A DNA stretch of 64,000 nucleotides from Flavobacterium ginsenosidimutans (GCF_003254625.1 NZ_QJRJ01000064.1:1-64000), one strand, 5' to 3'. Positions 35,287 through 44,402 are shown, numbered from the stretch's first letter. Notes: a model not told the origin generated them from the sequence alone. Translations and numbers: made by a program.

Positions 35287-35823
35287 CTATTTTTTAACTG
35301 GCGGATATTGAGCTAAAATTTTGGCTACGAATTCAGCAATTTTTTCATCTTTTTTGTCGATGTTTCTTGTCAAAGTTCCAACTCCTTCACCTTGCCAAAT
35401 CATTTCTTTCTTTTTAGCATCGATTAAATCAATGTACAAAGTTCCTTCAGTAGAAGTTGAAACTGTAGTTTGTCCTCCATACATCATGTAAGGATTCCAA
35501 CCCCAGCCCCAGCCGTAACCCCAGCCAGCACTAAATTGGTTAACATCAACTTGCTCTCTTGATTTAGTAAAAATATTCACCAATAAATCTGGATTGTCAC
35601 TTTTCGTAAATCCTTTAGCTTGCATTTGATCATCAATAGCGCGTAAAATTCTTCTTTTATCTAAATCTGATATTTCGACCTTGTCAATTCCGGGCTTAAA
35701 ATAGGCGTACGTTTTATAAGGCGTAAAATCGACAGTTTTGTCATAATCAGAATAAACGGTCACAGTACTGCAAGAAGTAAGTATCAGCAGTAACAAAAAC
35801 GGAATTAACTTTAGTGTTTTCAT
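35287..35823 (-). CDS. DUF4136 domain lipoprotein
   Basis: A 178-residue lipoprotein with signal MKTLKLIPFLLLLILTSC (lipid cysteine 18) and a DUF4136 domain (about 20-175): TVYSDYDKTVDFTPYKTYAYF, RRILRAIDDQMQAKGF, DLLVNIFTKSREQ, and a Gly/Trp/Tyr-rich loop (GWGYGWGWGWNPYMMYGG) near 100-118. YIDLIDAKKKEMIWQGEG is the conserved second half. Function is unknown; the family is common in outer membranes of Bacteroidota and Proteobacteria. It lies 27 bases after hutU on the same strand and could be co-transcribed, though no functional link is evident. Confidence 0.9.
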   Translation of the reverse strand: MKTLKLIPFLLLLILTSCSTVTVYSDYDKTVDFTPYKTYAYFKPGIDKVEISDLDKRRILRAIDDQMQAKGFTKSDNPDLLVNIFTKSREQVDVNQFSAGWGYGWGWGWNPYMMYGGQTTVSTSTEGTLYIDLIDAKKKEMIWQGEGVGTLTRNIDKKDEKIAEFVAKILAQYPPVKK

Positions 35824-35850
35824 ATTTTAAAAATTAAATGTTCAGTTTAA

Positions 35851-37827
35851 TTAAAGCAAACTTTCGTCAACTAGATTTGGCAAAGTTACTTTTAATAAAG
35901 GTTCAACTTCCATTGCTCTTTTTATAGCAAAAACAGCACCTTCATTTCGTGCCCAGCTTCTTCTTGAAATTCCATTGTTAACATCCCAGAAAAGCATTGA
36001 TGCTAAACGCTTTGAAGCCTCATTAGAACCATCAAGAACCATACCAAATCCCCCATTTATAACCTCTCCCCAGCCAACTCCACCACCATTATGAATAGAA
36101 ACCCAAGTAGCTCCTCTAAAGCTGTCTCCAATCACGTTATGGATCGCCATATCGGCAGTAAAACGAGAGCCGTCGTAGATGTTTGAAGTTTCTCTGTATG
36201 GCGAATCAGTTCCAGAAACATCATGATGATCACGTCCTAAGACCACAGCGCCAATTTCGCCTTTTGCAATTGCCTGATTAAAAGCTTCTGCAATCTTAAT
36301 TCTTCCTTCGGCATCAGCATAAAGAATACGAGCTTGAGAACCTACAACCAATTTATTTTCCTGCGCGCCTTTAATCCATTTGATATTATCCTGCATTTGC
36401 TGCTGAATTTCATTTGGAGCAGTTTCGGCCATTTTTTCTAAAACCTCGCAAGCAATTGTATCTGTCTTTAATAAATCTTCAGGTTTTCCAGAAGTACAAA
36501 CCCATCGGAAAGGGCCAAATCCGTAATCGAAACACATTGGCCCCATAATATCCTGAACGTAACTAGGATATTTAAAATCAATATTATTTTCGGCCATAAC
36601 ATCAGCTCCCGCGCGCGAAGCTTCTAATAAAAAGGCATTTCCATAATCGAAAAAGTAAGTTCCTTTTGCGGTGTGTTTGTTAATTGCATCTGCGTGACGA
36701 CATAATGTTTCCTGAACTTTTTCTTTGAATAATTCGGGATTATTAGCCATTAAATCATTTGCTTCTTCAAACGAAATCCCAACAGGATAATAACCTCCAG
36801 CCCAAGGATTATGAAGAGAAGTTTGATCTGAGCCTAAATCAATCTTGATATTTTCCTGATCGAAACGTTCCCAAACGTCCACCACATTTCCTAAATAAGC
36901 AATCGAAACGGTTTCTTTATTGGCTTTCGCCAAAGCGACTCTGGCAACTAATTCGTCAGTTGAAGTTACCACTTCGTTAATCCACCCTTGCTCGTGACGG
37001 ATTTTAGTAATCTTCGGATTTACCTCAGCACAAACTGTAATACAACCTGCAATATTTCCAGCTTTTGGCTGCGCTCCTGACATTCCGCCAAGACCAGAAG
37101 TTACAAATAAACTTCCTTCTGGATTTTGTTTTATTTTTCTGAAACCATTTAAAACCGTAATTGTAGTTCCGTGAACAATTCCCTGCGGACCAATATACAT
37201 ATAACTTCCAGCCGTCATTTGTCCGTATTGAGAAACTCCTAACGCATTCATTTTTTCCCAATCGTCTGGTTTTGAATAATTCGGGATTACCATTCCGTTT
37301 GTTACCACAACTCTTGGCGCTTCTTTATGAGAAGGAAACAATCCCATTGGGTGACCTGAATACATGGTTAAAGTCTGCTCATCTGTCATTTCAGACAAGT
37401 ATTGCATCGTCAATAAATACTGTGCCCAGTTTTGGAAAACCGCTCCATTTCCTCCATACGTAATCAATTCATGTGGATGTTGTGCTACAGCATAATCCAA
37501 ATTGTTTTGAATCATGTGCATAATCGCTTTTGCCTGCAATGATTTCCCAGGATATTCTTCAATAGGTCTTGCGTACATTCTGTAATCTGGACGAAGACGG
37601 TACATATAGATACGTCCGTATTTTTCTAATTCTTCTGAAAATTCAGGAAGTAATTCGGCATGATGTTTTGGATCAAAATAACGCAAGGCATTTTTTAGCG
37701 CCAGCTTTTTTTCTTCTGCCGAAAGAATTTCTTTTCGTTTCGGAGCATGATTGATAGCTGGATCGTACTCTTTTTTTGAAGGTAAGACAGACGGAATTCC
37801 TTGTTGTATTTGTTCTTTGAAAGTCAT
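35851..37827 (-). CDS. hutU: Urocanate hydratase
   Basis: HutU converts urocanate to imidazolonepropionate, the second step of histidine degradation, using tightly bound NAD+. The 658-residue protein is of the longer Bacteroidota type with an N-terminal extension. Motifs include HPHELITYGGNGAVFQNW, YSGHPMGLFPSH, GLGGMSGAQPKAG (the NAD-binding glycine loop) and a late VSIHNGGGVGWGEVINGGF. No hutH, hutI or hutG lies in the window, so the pathway genes are dispersed or lie elsewhere. The start is supported by TFKEQIQQGIPSVLPSKKEY, typical of family N-termini. Confidence 0.95.
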   Translation of the reverse strand: MTFKEQIQQGIPSVLPSKKEYDPAINHAPKRKEILSAEEKKLALKNALRYFDPKHHAELLPEFSEELEKYGRIYMYRLRPDYRMYARPIEEYPGKSLQAKAIMHMIQNNLDYAVAQHPHELITYGGNGAVFQNWAQYLLTMQYLSEMTDEQTLTMYSGHPMGLFPSHKEAPRVVVTNGMVIPNYSKPDDWEKMNALGVSQYGQMTAGSYMYIGPQGIVHGTTITVLNGFRKIKQNPEGSLFVTSGLGGMSGAQPKAGNIAGCITVCAEVNPKITKIRHEQGWINEVVTSTDELVARVALAKANKETVSIAYLGNVVDVWERFDQENIKIDLGSDQTSLHNPWAGGYYPVGISFEEANDLMANNPELFKEKVQETLCRHADAINKHTAKGTYFFDYGNAFLLEASRAGADVMAENNIDFKYPSYVQDIMGPMCFDYGFGPFRWVCTSGKPEDLLKTDTIACEVLEKMAETAPNEIQQQMQDNIKWIKGAQENKLVVGSQARILYADAEGRIKIAEAFNQAIAKGEIGAVVLGRDHHDVSGTDSPYRETSNIYDGSRFTADMAIHNVIGDSFRGATWVSIHNGGGVGWGEVINGGFGMVLDGSNEASKRLASMLFWDVNNGISRRSWARNEGAVFAIKRAMEVEPLLKVTLPNLVDESLL

Positions 37828-38251
37828 TTTTTTAGAGATGCTAAGGTGCTGAGGATCTAAGATGCTAAGATATTGTGCTTAGATTAACAGCAGATTAATT
37901 TTTTGTTTTTTTGATTATGTCGCTCCTCTGGAGCTTAAATGTGACAAACTATTAATGATTTCTATAAATATTTCGCTCCTCTGGAGCTGATGAAATAAAG
38001 CCTTGGAAAGGCGAAATATTTATAGAAAAGCAATAATTACCCCAATACAAAAGCTCCAGCGGAGCGAAATATTATGAAATTATCTAATTGCTACATTTTC
38101 TAATATAAAAAAACTAGGGATAACGGATATCCGACCTGTGATACGATTTGTAAATCGTAATCCTAAATTTTCTTGAACGAATATCCATCTTTACATTTTA
38201 CATTTTAGATTGTTGATTTCAGATTGGAATTTGGAATTTTAAACTTGAAAT
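37828..38251. repeat. Intergenic block of REP-like repeats
   Basis: This 424-base gap holds CTTAG/CTAAG words (37833-37880), two direct copies of TCGCTCCTCTGGAGCT (37920-37935, 37973-37988) and an inverted near-copy AGCTCCAGCGGAGCGA (38052-38067). A perfect 16-bp inverted repeat TCTATAAATATTTCGC is at 37961-37976 and 38011-38026, and a GATACGATTTGTAAATCGTA-like palindrome lies near 38139-38161. No ORF or RNA gene was recognised. Confidence 0.8.
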
Positions 38252-39226
38252 TTAAATATAAACTTCCTCATTAACACAAAACGGCATTTTTTTACCTTCA
38301 AAAAGAGCAATTATATTTTGTGCTGCACAAACCGCCATTGCATTTCTAGCTTCATAAGTTGCAGAACCAATATGTGGTAAAATGCAACAATTAGAAAGTG
38401 ATAATAACGGATTGTCTGGTTTCATAGGTTCTGGGTTCGTCACATCAAGTCCAGCGCCCCAAATTATATCATTAGTTAAAGCATCAAACAAATCTTTTTC
38501 ATTTTGAAATTTTCCTCTTGCAGTGTTGATGAAAATAGCATTGCGTTTCATTTTAGCAAAAGCATTTTTATTGAAAATTTCGTTGTTCTCTTCTGTATAA
38601 TTCGAATGAACACTCAAAACATCACTTTGTGAAAGTAACGTTTCAAAATTTACATATTTCGCATCCAGTTCTTTTTCGGCAGTTTCATTATGAGAACGAT
38701 TGTGGTAAATAATGTTCATTCCGAATGCGGCCTTACATTTTTTAGCCATTTCAAAACCAATTCTTCCCAAACCGAAAATTCCCAGCGTTTTACCGTAAAG
38801 TTCTTGTCCTAAATTGGCCAAAGGATCAAAACTTCCCCAATCATTATTTAGAATTCTTTTATGATTGAAAAATGACTTTCTCGCAACACTCTGCATCAAT
38901 AAAAATGCAACATCCGATGTAGCTCTGCTTAAAACATCAGGCGTATTTCCAACAGGAATTTTTCTGCTATTTGCCGACGGAATATTAACCGAATCAAATC
39001 CGACAGAAAACAAAGCAATCCCCTTTAAATTGGGACATTGCTGAAAAAAATCTTCATCTAAATTATTCGATCCAACGTTAAGAAGAGCATCATTTTCGTT
39101 ACAGAATTTAATAAGTTCTTCTCTTGATAAAACATTCTCTGTTGGATTTATCGTAAAATTAATGCCTTTATCTTGAAGCAGTTTAATGCCTGCTTCGGGT
39201 ATATTTTTATTTATAAAAACCTTCAT
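38252..39226 (-). CDS. D-2-hydroxyacid dehydrogenase
   Basis: A 324-residue NAD(P)-dependent oxidoreductase of the D-isomer-specific 2-hydroxyacid dehydrogenase family, probably a glyoxylate/hydroxypyruvate or related 2-ketoacid reductase. The Rossmann motif is GIFGLGRIGFEMAKK (about 150-164), with catalytic Arg in INTARGKFQNE, Glu in the GLDVTNPEP region, and His in LPHIGSATYEAR. The exact substrate is uncertain. It starts 10 bases after a small DUF5522 gene on the same strand, so the two are probably co-transcribed. A second, only distantly similar family member is at 45359. Confidence 0.9.
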   Translation of the reverse strand: MKVFINKNIPEAGIKLLQDKGINFTINPTENVLSREELIKFCNENDALLNVGSNNLDEDFFQQCPNLKGIALFSVGFDSVNIPSANSRKIPVGNTPDVLSRATSDVAFLLMQSVARKSFFNHKRILNNDWGSFDPLANLGQELYGKTLGIFGLGRIGFEMAKKCKAAFGMNIIYHNRSHNETAEKELDAKYVNFETLLSQSDVLSVHSNYTEENNEIFNKNAFAKMKRNAIFINTARGKFQNEKDLFDALTNDIIWGAGLDVTNPEPMKPDNPLLSLSNCCILPHIGSATYEARNAMAVCAAQNIIALFEGKKMPFCVNEEVYI

Positions 39227-39236
39227 TTGTGGTATT

Positions 39237-39416
39237 CTAATTTTTATTTATTCTTCCTGTTTTTTTATCATATCCATACGGACAGTGACGACAACCGCTT
39301 TTACAGCAATAACCACGTTTTAAATGATGTTTTTCAGTAAAGCATTTGTAACCTTCAGGCGTATAATAAAAATCTTCACCTTCGATTAATTTATTTTCAT
39401 TACTTTGCTCTTTCAT
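39237..39416 (-). CDS. DUF5522 small cysteine-rich protein
   Basis: A 59-residue ORF from ATG 39416 to TAG 39237: MKEQSNENKLIEGEDFYYTP, then EGYKCFTEKHHLKRGYCCKS and GCRHCPYGYDKKTGRINKN. The block GYCCKSGCRHCPYGY is the signature of DUF5522, a small family with conserved cysteines likely to bind metal or zinc. Function is unknown. It is directly upstream of the 2-hydroxyacid dehydrogenase gene with a 10-base gap and has a TATTTTTG promoter element 37 bases before its start. It is shorter than common ORF-finder cut-offs but well supported by the motif. Confidence 0.88.
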   Translation of the reverse strand: MKEQSNENKLIEGEDFYYTPEGYKCFTEKHHLKRGYCCKSGCRHCPYGYDKKTGRINKN

Positions 39417-39453
39417 AAATCTGCTTCGCGCTCTTTTTTGGATAAACTAAAAT

Positions 39454-39461
39454 CAAAAATA
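39454..39461 (-). promoter_or_regulatory. Candidate -7 element of the DUF5522 / dehydrogenase unit
   Basis: Minus-strand TATTTTTG fits TAnnTTTG, 37 bases upstream of the DUF5522 ATG. A TTG exists at about 24 bases further upstream. Confidence 0.45.
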
Positions 39462-39531
39462 TAAATATTTGATTATGATTTTATTCAAATCGAACAATTT
39501 TATAGCTACAAATTTATAAATTTTACAGCCA

Positions 39532-39867
39532 ATGTTTCTGATTGTTGCTAAATATTTAATTCCGAAAGGATATCGTGGAATGGCTGTATTTCCTTTTGTT
39601 TTGGTTAAATATGATTTTGACAAAGCAAATGGAACTTTCGTAAATCATGAAAAAATACATTTGAGACAACAGCTAGAAATGTTAGTTCTGCCATTCTTTA
39701 TTTGGTACGTTTTGGAATTTTTAATTCGTTTAATTCAATACCAAAACAAAGATTTGGCTTACCGAAATATTAGTTTTGAAAGAGAAGCTTACACAAAAGA
39801 AAACGATTTAAATTATCTGAAAAATAGATCATTTTTTCAGTTTCTACATTACATCAAATTAAAATGA
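39532..39867 (+). CDS. Small HExxH membrane protein of unknown function
   Basis: A 111-residue protein with a HExxH motif in VNHEKIHLRQQLEML (His-Glu at about 43-44), directly followed by a hydrophobic helix (about 55-72, LPFFIWYVLEFLIRLI), and a later ISFEREAYTKENDLNYL in which Glu could be a third metal ligand. The layout resembles a minimal membrane-bound zinc peptidase. I know of no assigned function. Its stop overlaps the next ATG (ATGA), so it is the first gene of a tightly coupled operon with a PLP enzyme and a glucosaminidase. Peptidase activity is an inference from the motif only. Confidence 0.75.
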   Translation: MFLIVAKYLIPKGYRGMAVFPFVLVKYDFDKANGTFVNHEKIHLRQQLEMLVLPFFIWYVLEFLIRLIQYQNKDLAYRNISFEREAYTKENDLNYLKNRSFFQFLHYIKLK

Positions 39868-40772
39868 ATCCAGTCTTTAATCAAAATATAAATATCAATT
39901 TTCCAAACGATATTTTACTGACCATAAAAAGGGAAGATCTTATTCATCCTTTTGTTTCAGGAAATAAATTCAGAAAACTGAAATACAATTTACTTCAGGC
40001 GAAAGCCGAAATTAAAACAACTTTATTGACTTTTGGCGGTGCGTTTTCTAATCATATCGCAGCTGTTGCTTATGCAGGAAAAGAACAAGGTTTTAAAACC
40101 ATCGGAATAATTCGAGGCGATGAACTTTTGGATAAAATAGAAGAAAATCCAACCTTGAAATTTGCTCAGGAAAACGGAATGCAATTTGAATTTGTTTCGA
40201 GAGAAGAATATCGTTTAAAAAGCGAAACTTCTTATATAGAAAAGCTAAAAGAGAAGTTTGGCGATTTTTATTTAGTTCCCGAAGGCGGAACAAACGAATT
40301 GGCTGTAAAAGGTTGCGAGGAGATTTTAACCGACGAAGATTCGGTTTTTAATTACGTTTGTTGTGCAGTTGGAACAGGCGGCACGATTTCGGGATTAATT
40401 AATAGTTCGCTGCAAAATCAGAAAATTTTGGGCTTTCCAGTGTTAAAAGGTGACTTTTTAACCGATGAAATTCGTATTTTTGCAAAAAAAGATAACTGGA
40501 ATTTAATTTCTGACTATCATTTTGGAGGTTATGGCAAGATAAATTTAGAATTAATTGAATTTATCAATTCTTTTTTTGAAGAAAATAAAGTGCCTTTAGA
40601 TCCAATTTATACAGGAAAGATGGTTTTTGGCGTTATAGATTTAATTAGCAAAAATTATTTTCCTCCACATTCAAAAATTTTACTCATTCACACAGGCGGA
40701 TTGCAGGGAATTGACGGAATGAATATAAAATTGAAGCAGAAGAAATTACCAATACTCAAAACAAATGATTAA
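39864..40772 (+). CDS. PLP-dependent ACC deaminase / D-cysteine desulfhydrase family protein
   Basis: A 302-residue fold-type II PLP enzyme related to 1-aminocyclopropane-1-carboxylate deaminase and D-cysteine desulfhydrase. The PLP lysine is in VSGNKFRKLKYN (near residue 35), the substrate-loop TFGGAFSNHIAAVA is at about 57-70, and the phosphate loop is CAVGTGGTISGL (about 167-178). The actual substrate is not clear; true ACC deaminases are slightly longer. It overlaps the previous gene by 4 bases and the next by 8 bases, so it is translated in a coupled operon with a HExxH membrane protein and a glucosaminidase. Confidence 0.88.
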   Translation: MNPVFNQNININFPNDILLTIKREDLIHPFVSGNKFRKLKYNLLQAKAEIKTTLLTFGGAFSNHIAAVAYAGKEQGFKTIGIIRGDELLDKIEENPTLKFAQENGMQFEFVSREEYRLKSETSYIEKLKEKFGDFYLVPEGGTNELAVKGCEEILTDEDSVFNYVCCAVGTGGTISGLINSSLQNQKILGFPVLKGDFLTDEIRIFAKKDNWNLISDYHFGGYGKINLELIEFINSFFEENKVPLDPIYTGKMVFGVIDLISKNYFPPHSKILLIHTGGLQGIDGMNIKLKQKKLPILKTND

Positions 40773-41664
40773 AAAAATTGTATTACTTCTCGTAATATTA
40801 GCTTTAGCAAGCTGCTCTTCTAGTAAGCCTGCCATTGCGACGACTAAAAAAGCGGCAGCAGTTCAAGCCAGGACTGCATCAGCAAAAAGAAATACTCCAG
40901 CCAAGCCAATAGGAAAAAATTATCCTTCTACAAATAATACAACTGAGGTTATTCAATCTACTTCCAAAACCGTTGTTACAAGTGATTTAATCAATAATTA
41001 TGTTTTGCAGTACAAAGATATTGCAATGGGAAACATGAAAACTTACGGAATTCCTGCAAGTATTATTTTGGCTCAAGGAATTTTAGAATCGGGAGCAGGA
41101 AGAGGAGATTTAGCTGTAGATGCTAATAATCATTTTGGAATTAAATGTCATAATGATTGGTTGGGAGAAAGTGTTCGTCACGACGATGACTCAGCTCAGG
41201 AATGTTTTAGAAAATATCCTCAGGCATCGGAATCCTATAGAGATCATGCCTTGTTTTTGGTTGGAAAAAAGCGATATGCTACCTTATTTACTTACGAAAA
41301 AGACGATTATAAAGCTTGGGCAAAAGGTTTGAGAGCAGCAGGTTATGCAACAGATCCGAAATATCCAGATAAATTGATCAGTTATATTGAAAGATACAAT
41401 CTTCATCAATATGATTGTCAGGTTACAGGAAGAAGCTATGTGCCAATTAATACTTCGGCTCCAACAAAACAATCATCTTATGACGTCGCTTCTGATCCAA
41501 AGATCAATATGAGTCAATACGATCCAAATATGTATGAGGTTCAAAAAGGAGATACGCTATATTCCATTTCAAAAAAATTCAATTTATTGGTTGAAGATTT
41601 GAAAAAGAAAAATAATCTAACCGATAATGCCATTTCAATAGGACAGAGGTTGAAAGTGAAATAA
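40765..41664 (+). CDS. Glucosaminidase domain lipoprotein with LysM
   Basis: A 299-residue cell-wall hydrolase. It has lipoprotein signal MIKKIVLLLVILALASC (cysteine 17), a Lys/Ala/Thr-rich linker (about 20-75), a glucosaminidase domain (about 85-225) with PASIILAQGILESGAGRGDL (catalytic Glu in the ILESG motif) and NNHFGIKCHNDW, and a C-terminal LysM domain (about 255-299) starting YEVQKGDTLYSISKKFN. It should cleave N-acetylglucosaminyl bonds in peptidoglycan while anchored to a membrane. It is the last gene of the overlapping operon; word repeats follow before hemL. Confidence 0.93.
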   Translation: MIKKIVLLLVILALASCSSSKPAIATTKKAAAVQARTASAKRNTPAKPIGKNYPSTNNTTEVIQSTSKTVVTSDLINNYVLQYKDIAMGNMKTYGIPASIILAQGILESGAGRGDLAVDANNHFGIKCHNDWLGESVRHDDDSAQECFRKYPQASESYRDHALFLVGKKRYATLFTYEKDDYKAWAKGLRAAGYATDPKYPDKLISYIERYNLHQYDCQVTGRSYVPINTSAPTKQSSYDVASDPKINMSQYDPNMYEVQKGDTLYSISKKFNLLVEDLKKKNNLTDNAISIGQRLKVK

Positions 41665-41769
41665 GTTTTCAGTCTCAGTCTCAGTTTTCAGTTCTGATGA
41701 AATTAATCTAAAATCAAAATAAGTTTTCAGTTTTAATCTAAAATCTGAATTCTAAAATCTAAAATAAGA

Positions 41770-43056
41770 ATGTTATATAAAAGAAGTAGTCAGCTTTTTG
41801 CTGAAGCAGAAAAAGTAATTCCAGGAGGAGTAAATTCACCAGTAAGAGCATTTAAAGCCGTTGGCGGAACTCCGATTTTTGTAAAAAGTGCTAAAGGTGC
41901 TTATTTATATGATGAAGACGGGAACAAATTAATAGATTACATCAACTCTTGGGGACCAATGGTTTTGGGTCACGCTTATCAGCCAGTTGTTGATGCTGTA
42001 ATCGAAAAAGCAAAACTGGGAACTTCATTCGGAATGCCGACAGAATTGGAAACTGAAATTGCAGCTTTGGCTGTTTCTATGGTTCCGAATATTGATAAAA
42101 TACGTTTTGTAAATTCAGGAACAGAAGCTTGTATGAGCGCGATTCGTCTAGCTCGTGGATTTACAAAAAGAGATAAAATCATCAAATTTGCTGGCTGTTA
42201 CCACGGACATTCTGATTCATTCTTAATTCAGGCGGGAAGTGGAGCTGTAACTTTTGGATCTCCAAATAGTCCAGGCGTTACAGAAGGAACTGCAAAAGAT
42301 ACTTTATTGGCTAAATACAATGATTTAGAGAACGTAAAAACTTTAATCGAAGCTAATAAAGGAGAAATTGCAGCGATTATTATCGAAGCAGTTGCAGGAA
42401 ATATGGGTTGTATTCCGCCTGCAAAAGGTTTCTTGCAAGGATTAAGAGATTTGTGTACAGCAAACGGAATTTTACTGATTTTTGATGAGGTAATGACAGG
42501 TTTCCGTTTAGCACGTGGAGGAGTTCAGGAATTATATGGAGTTGATGCTGATATTGTAACTTTCGGAAAAGTAATTGGTGGCGGACTTCCTGTTGGGGCT
42601 TTTGCAGCACGCGAAGAAATCATGAATTATTTAGCGCCTCTTGGACCAGTTTATCAGGCAGGAACATTATCTGGAAATCCTTTAGCAATGGCTGCTGGAT
42701 TGGCGATGCTGAAAGCTCTTGATAATGACAGAGAAATTTTTACACGTTTAGAAGAAAAAACAGCTTATTTAGAAGCAGGAATCGATAGAGTTTTAAAAGC
42801 AAATAACGTTGTTTTCACAATCAATAGAGTAGGTTCTATGATTTCTGTTCACTTTGATGCAAATCCAGTTACAGATTTCCAAACCGCAGCAAAAGGGGAT
42901 AACGAAACATTTAAAAAATTCTTCCACGGATTATTGCAAGAAGGGGTTTACATCGCGCCATCTGCATACGAAACGTGGTTTATTACAGATGCATTGACTT
43001 ATGAAGATTTAGATTTCACAATCAATGCGATTGATAAAGTATCGAAATCATTTTAA
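41770..43056 (+). CDS. hemL: Glutamate-1-semialdehyde 2,1-aminomutase
   Basis: HemL converts glutamate-1-semialdehyde to 5-aminolevulinate in the C5 route of tetrapyrrole synthesis. The 428-residue length is standard. It begins [20 protein letters not shown]. It has [18 protein letters not shown] (about 117-134), [19 protein letters not shown] and the PLP lysine Lys267 in [16 protein letters not shown]. It is on its own between an AAATCT-word-rich spacer and a strong bidirectional terminator. No other haem genes are in this window. Confidence 0.97.
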   Translation: MLYKRSSQLFAEAEKVIPGGVNSPVRAFKAVGGTPIFVKSAKGAYLYDEDGNKLIDYINSWGPMVLGHAYQPVVDAVIEKAKLGTSFGMPTELETEIAALAVSMVPNIDKIRFVNSGTEACMSAIRLARGFTKRDKIIKFAGCYHGHSDSFLIQAGSGAVTFGSPNSPGVTEGTAKDTLLAKYNDLENVKTLIEANKGEIAAIIIEAVAGNMGCIPPAKGFLQGLRDLCTANGILLIFDEVMTGFRLARGGVQELYGVDADIVTFGKVIGGGLPVGAFAAREEIMNYLAPLGPVYQAGTLSGNPLAMAAGLAMLKALDNDREIFTRLEEKTAYLEAGIDRVLKANNVVFTINRVGSMISVHFDANPVTDFQTAAKGDNETFKKFFHGLLQEGVYIAPSAYETWFITDALTYEDLDFTINAIDKVSKSF

Positions 43057-43059
43057 TAA

Positions 43060-43092
43060 AAAAGGAGGCTTTAAGCCTCCTTTTATTTTTTT
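43060..43092. terminator. Bidirectional terminator, hemL / Spy-like gene
   Basis: AAAAGGAGGC / GCCTCCTTTT stem with a TTTAA loop followed by T-rich sequence; it serves two convergent genes. Confidence 0.85.
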
Positions 43093-43100
43093 AACCAAAA

Positions 43101-43832
43101 TTATTTTTTGTCTTTTTTGTGTTCTTTCATTTTGTCTTTATGTTCTTTTTGAATCGCAGTCCATTTTTTATATTGGTCAGCAGTCAAAATAGATTTCATT
43201 TTAGCATCATAAGCTTTATGATCTTCTTCCATTTGTTTTTTCATGGCTTTCTTTTCTGCGTCAGTTGGTTTTACGTCAGAATCTTTTCTGCTTTTTTTAA
43301 GCATTGCCATTTTTGTGCTTCTGTCAGATAAAAGTTCGCTAACCTGTTTTTGCTGATCTGCATTTAAGTTTAAATCAGTTGTCAGTTTTTGCAAATGCGC
43401 CTGATCACGTTCTTGCGGTGATTTGTGATCTTTCCCTCTATGATCACCTTTGTGCTCTTTTTTTAGAGCCGTCCATTTTGTGTATTGATCAGCATTTAAA
43501 ATTGCTTTCATTTTAGCATCATTGTCCGCTTTGTCTGCATCCATTTGTTTTTTGAAAGCTGCTTTTTCTTCAGCAGTTGGAGGTGTTTTACTGTCTTTTC
43601 GGTTCTGTTTAAACTTTTCAGCTTTAGCACTTTTTTCTGCGATAAGCTGTTTTACCTGTTCTTGCTGTTTTTTATCCAAACTCAAATCGGAAGTTAATTT
43701 TTGTAAATATTTCTCGTTACGTTGTTCTGGAGTTAATTTTTCTCTTTGATCACGTGCCGGTTTCTGATTGATGTCCTGCGCAAAACTTACTATTCCAACA
43801 AATAATAAAGCTGCAATAAATAATTTTTTCAT
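43101..43832 (-). CDS. Spy-like periplasmic protein with internal duplication
   Basis: A 243-residue secreted, highly charged helical protein. It has a signal peptide MKKLFIAALLFVGIVSFAQ and then two tandem copies of a roughly 105-residue unit (about 30-130 and 135-240). Each copy has a LQKLT-DL-L--QQ-QV--L segment, a Lys/Asp-rich middle with PT--EK-A-KKQM, and AKMK-IL-ADQY-KWTA-. The LTPEQR and ADQY-KW pattern recalls LTxxQ-containing Spy/CpxP chaperones, so I infer an envelope-stress or periplasmic chaperone-like role. The neighbour at 43986 is a single-unit paralogue with near-identical signal peptide and similar upstream sequence. Confidence 0.8.
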   Translation of the reverse strand: MKKLFIAALLFVGIVSFAQDINQKPARDQREKLTPEQRNEKYLQKLTSDLSLDKKQQEQVKQLIAEKSAKAEKFKQNRKDSKTPPTAEEKAAFKKQMDADKADNDAKMKAILNADQYTKWTALKKEHKGDHRGKDHKSPQERDQAHLQKLTTDLNLNADQQKQVSELLSDRSTKMAMLKKSRKDSDVKPTDAEKKAMKKQMEEDHKAYDAKMKSILTADQYKKWTAIQKEHKDKMKEHKKDKK

Positions 43833-43960
43833 AATTCGTTTTATAAAAGGTTTATAGCAATTAGACTTCGTTCAAATTATTAGGTTTAATGGTGTTTTCA
43901 TGTTTATCTTTTATTTAACAGAAACTATTAAGGAAAGTTTAAAGAATGTTTAGAAATAAA

Positions 43961-43982
43961 AAAGAGGCTTACTAGCCTCTTT
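43961..43982 (-). terminator. Terminator of the single-unit Spy-like gene
   Basis: AAAGAGGCT / AGCCTCTTT hairpin just beyond the stop codon of the gene at 43986; the minus-strand T-run is short. Confidence 0.65.
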
Positions 43983-43985
43983 ATA

Positions 43986-44402
43986 TTAGTTGTTATCTTT
44001 TCTGTATTCTTTTATTTTCTCTCTTGCTTTGTCTTTGTTTTCTTCCTGAATGGTTTTCCATTTTGTGTATTGGTCAGCATTCAAAATCGATTTCATTTTA
44101 GCATCGTTTGCTTCTTTCTCGGCCATCATTTCCTTTTTAAAAGCATCTCTTTCTGCAGCAGTTGGTTTTGTACCGCTTTCTTTTTGTTCTTGACGAGCAT
44201 CTCTTAGTTTTTCAGCTTTTGCGCTTCTGTCTGCTAAAAGCTGTTTTACTTGAGCTTGCTGATTAGCATCCAGATTTAATTCTGTAGTTAATTTTTGCAA
44301 CTGTTTTTCATTACGCTGCTCTGGCGTTAATTTTTCCTTTTGTCCTTGTGCAAAACTTGCTATTCCAACAAATAACATTGCAGCGATAAATAATTTTTTC
44401 AT
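43986..44402 (-). CDS. Spy-like periplasmic protein, single unit
   Basis: A 138-residue secreted protein with signal peptide MKKLFIAAMLFVGIASFAQ and one copy of the unit that is doubled in the neighbour at 43101: LTPEQRNEKQLQKLTTELNL, ANQQAQVKQLLADRSAKAEK, PTAAERDAFKKEM and AKMKSILNADQYTKWKTIQE. It is charged and helical and ends in a Lys/Asp-rich tail. Upstream sequences of the two genes share GGTTTAAT and TTTATTTAACA words, suggesting duplication of gene and promoter together. A periplasmic chaperone-like or metal/stress-related role is possible but not shown by the sequence. Confidence 0.8.
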   Translation of the reverse strand: MKKLFIAAMLFVGIASFAQGQKEKLTPEQRNEKQLQKLTTELNLDANQQAQVKQLLADRSAKAEKLRDARQEQKESGTKPTAAERDAFKKEMMAEKEANDAKMKSILNADQYTKWKTIQEENKDKAREKIKEYRKDNN

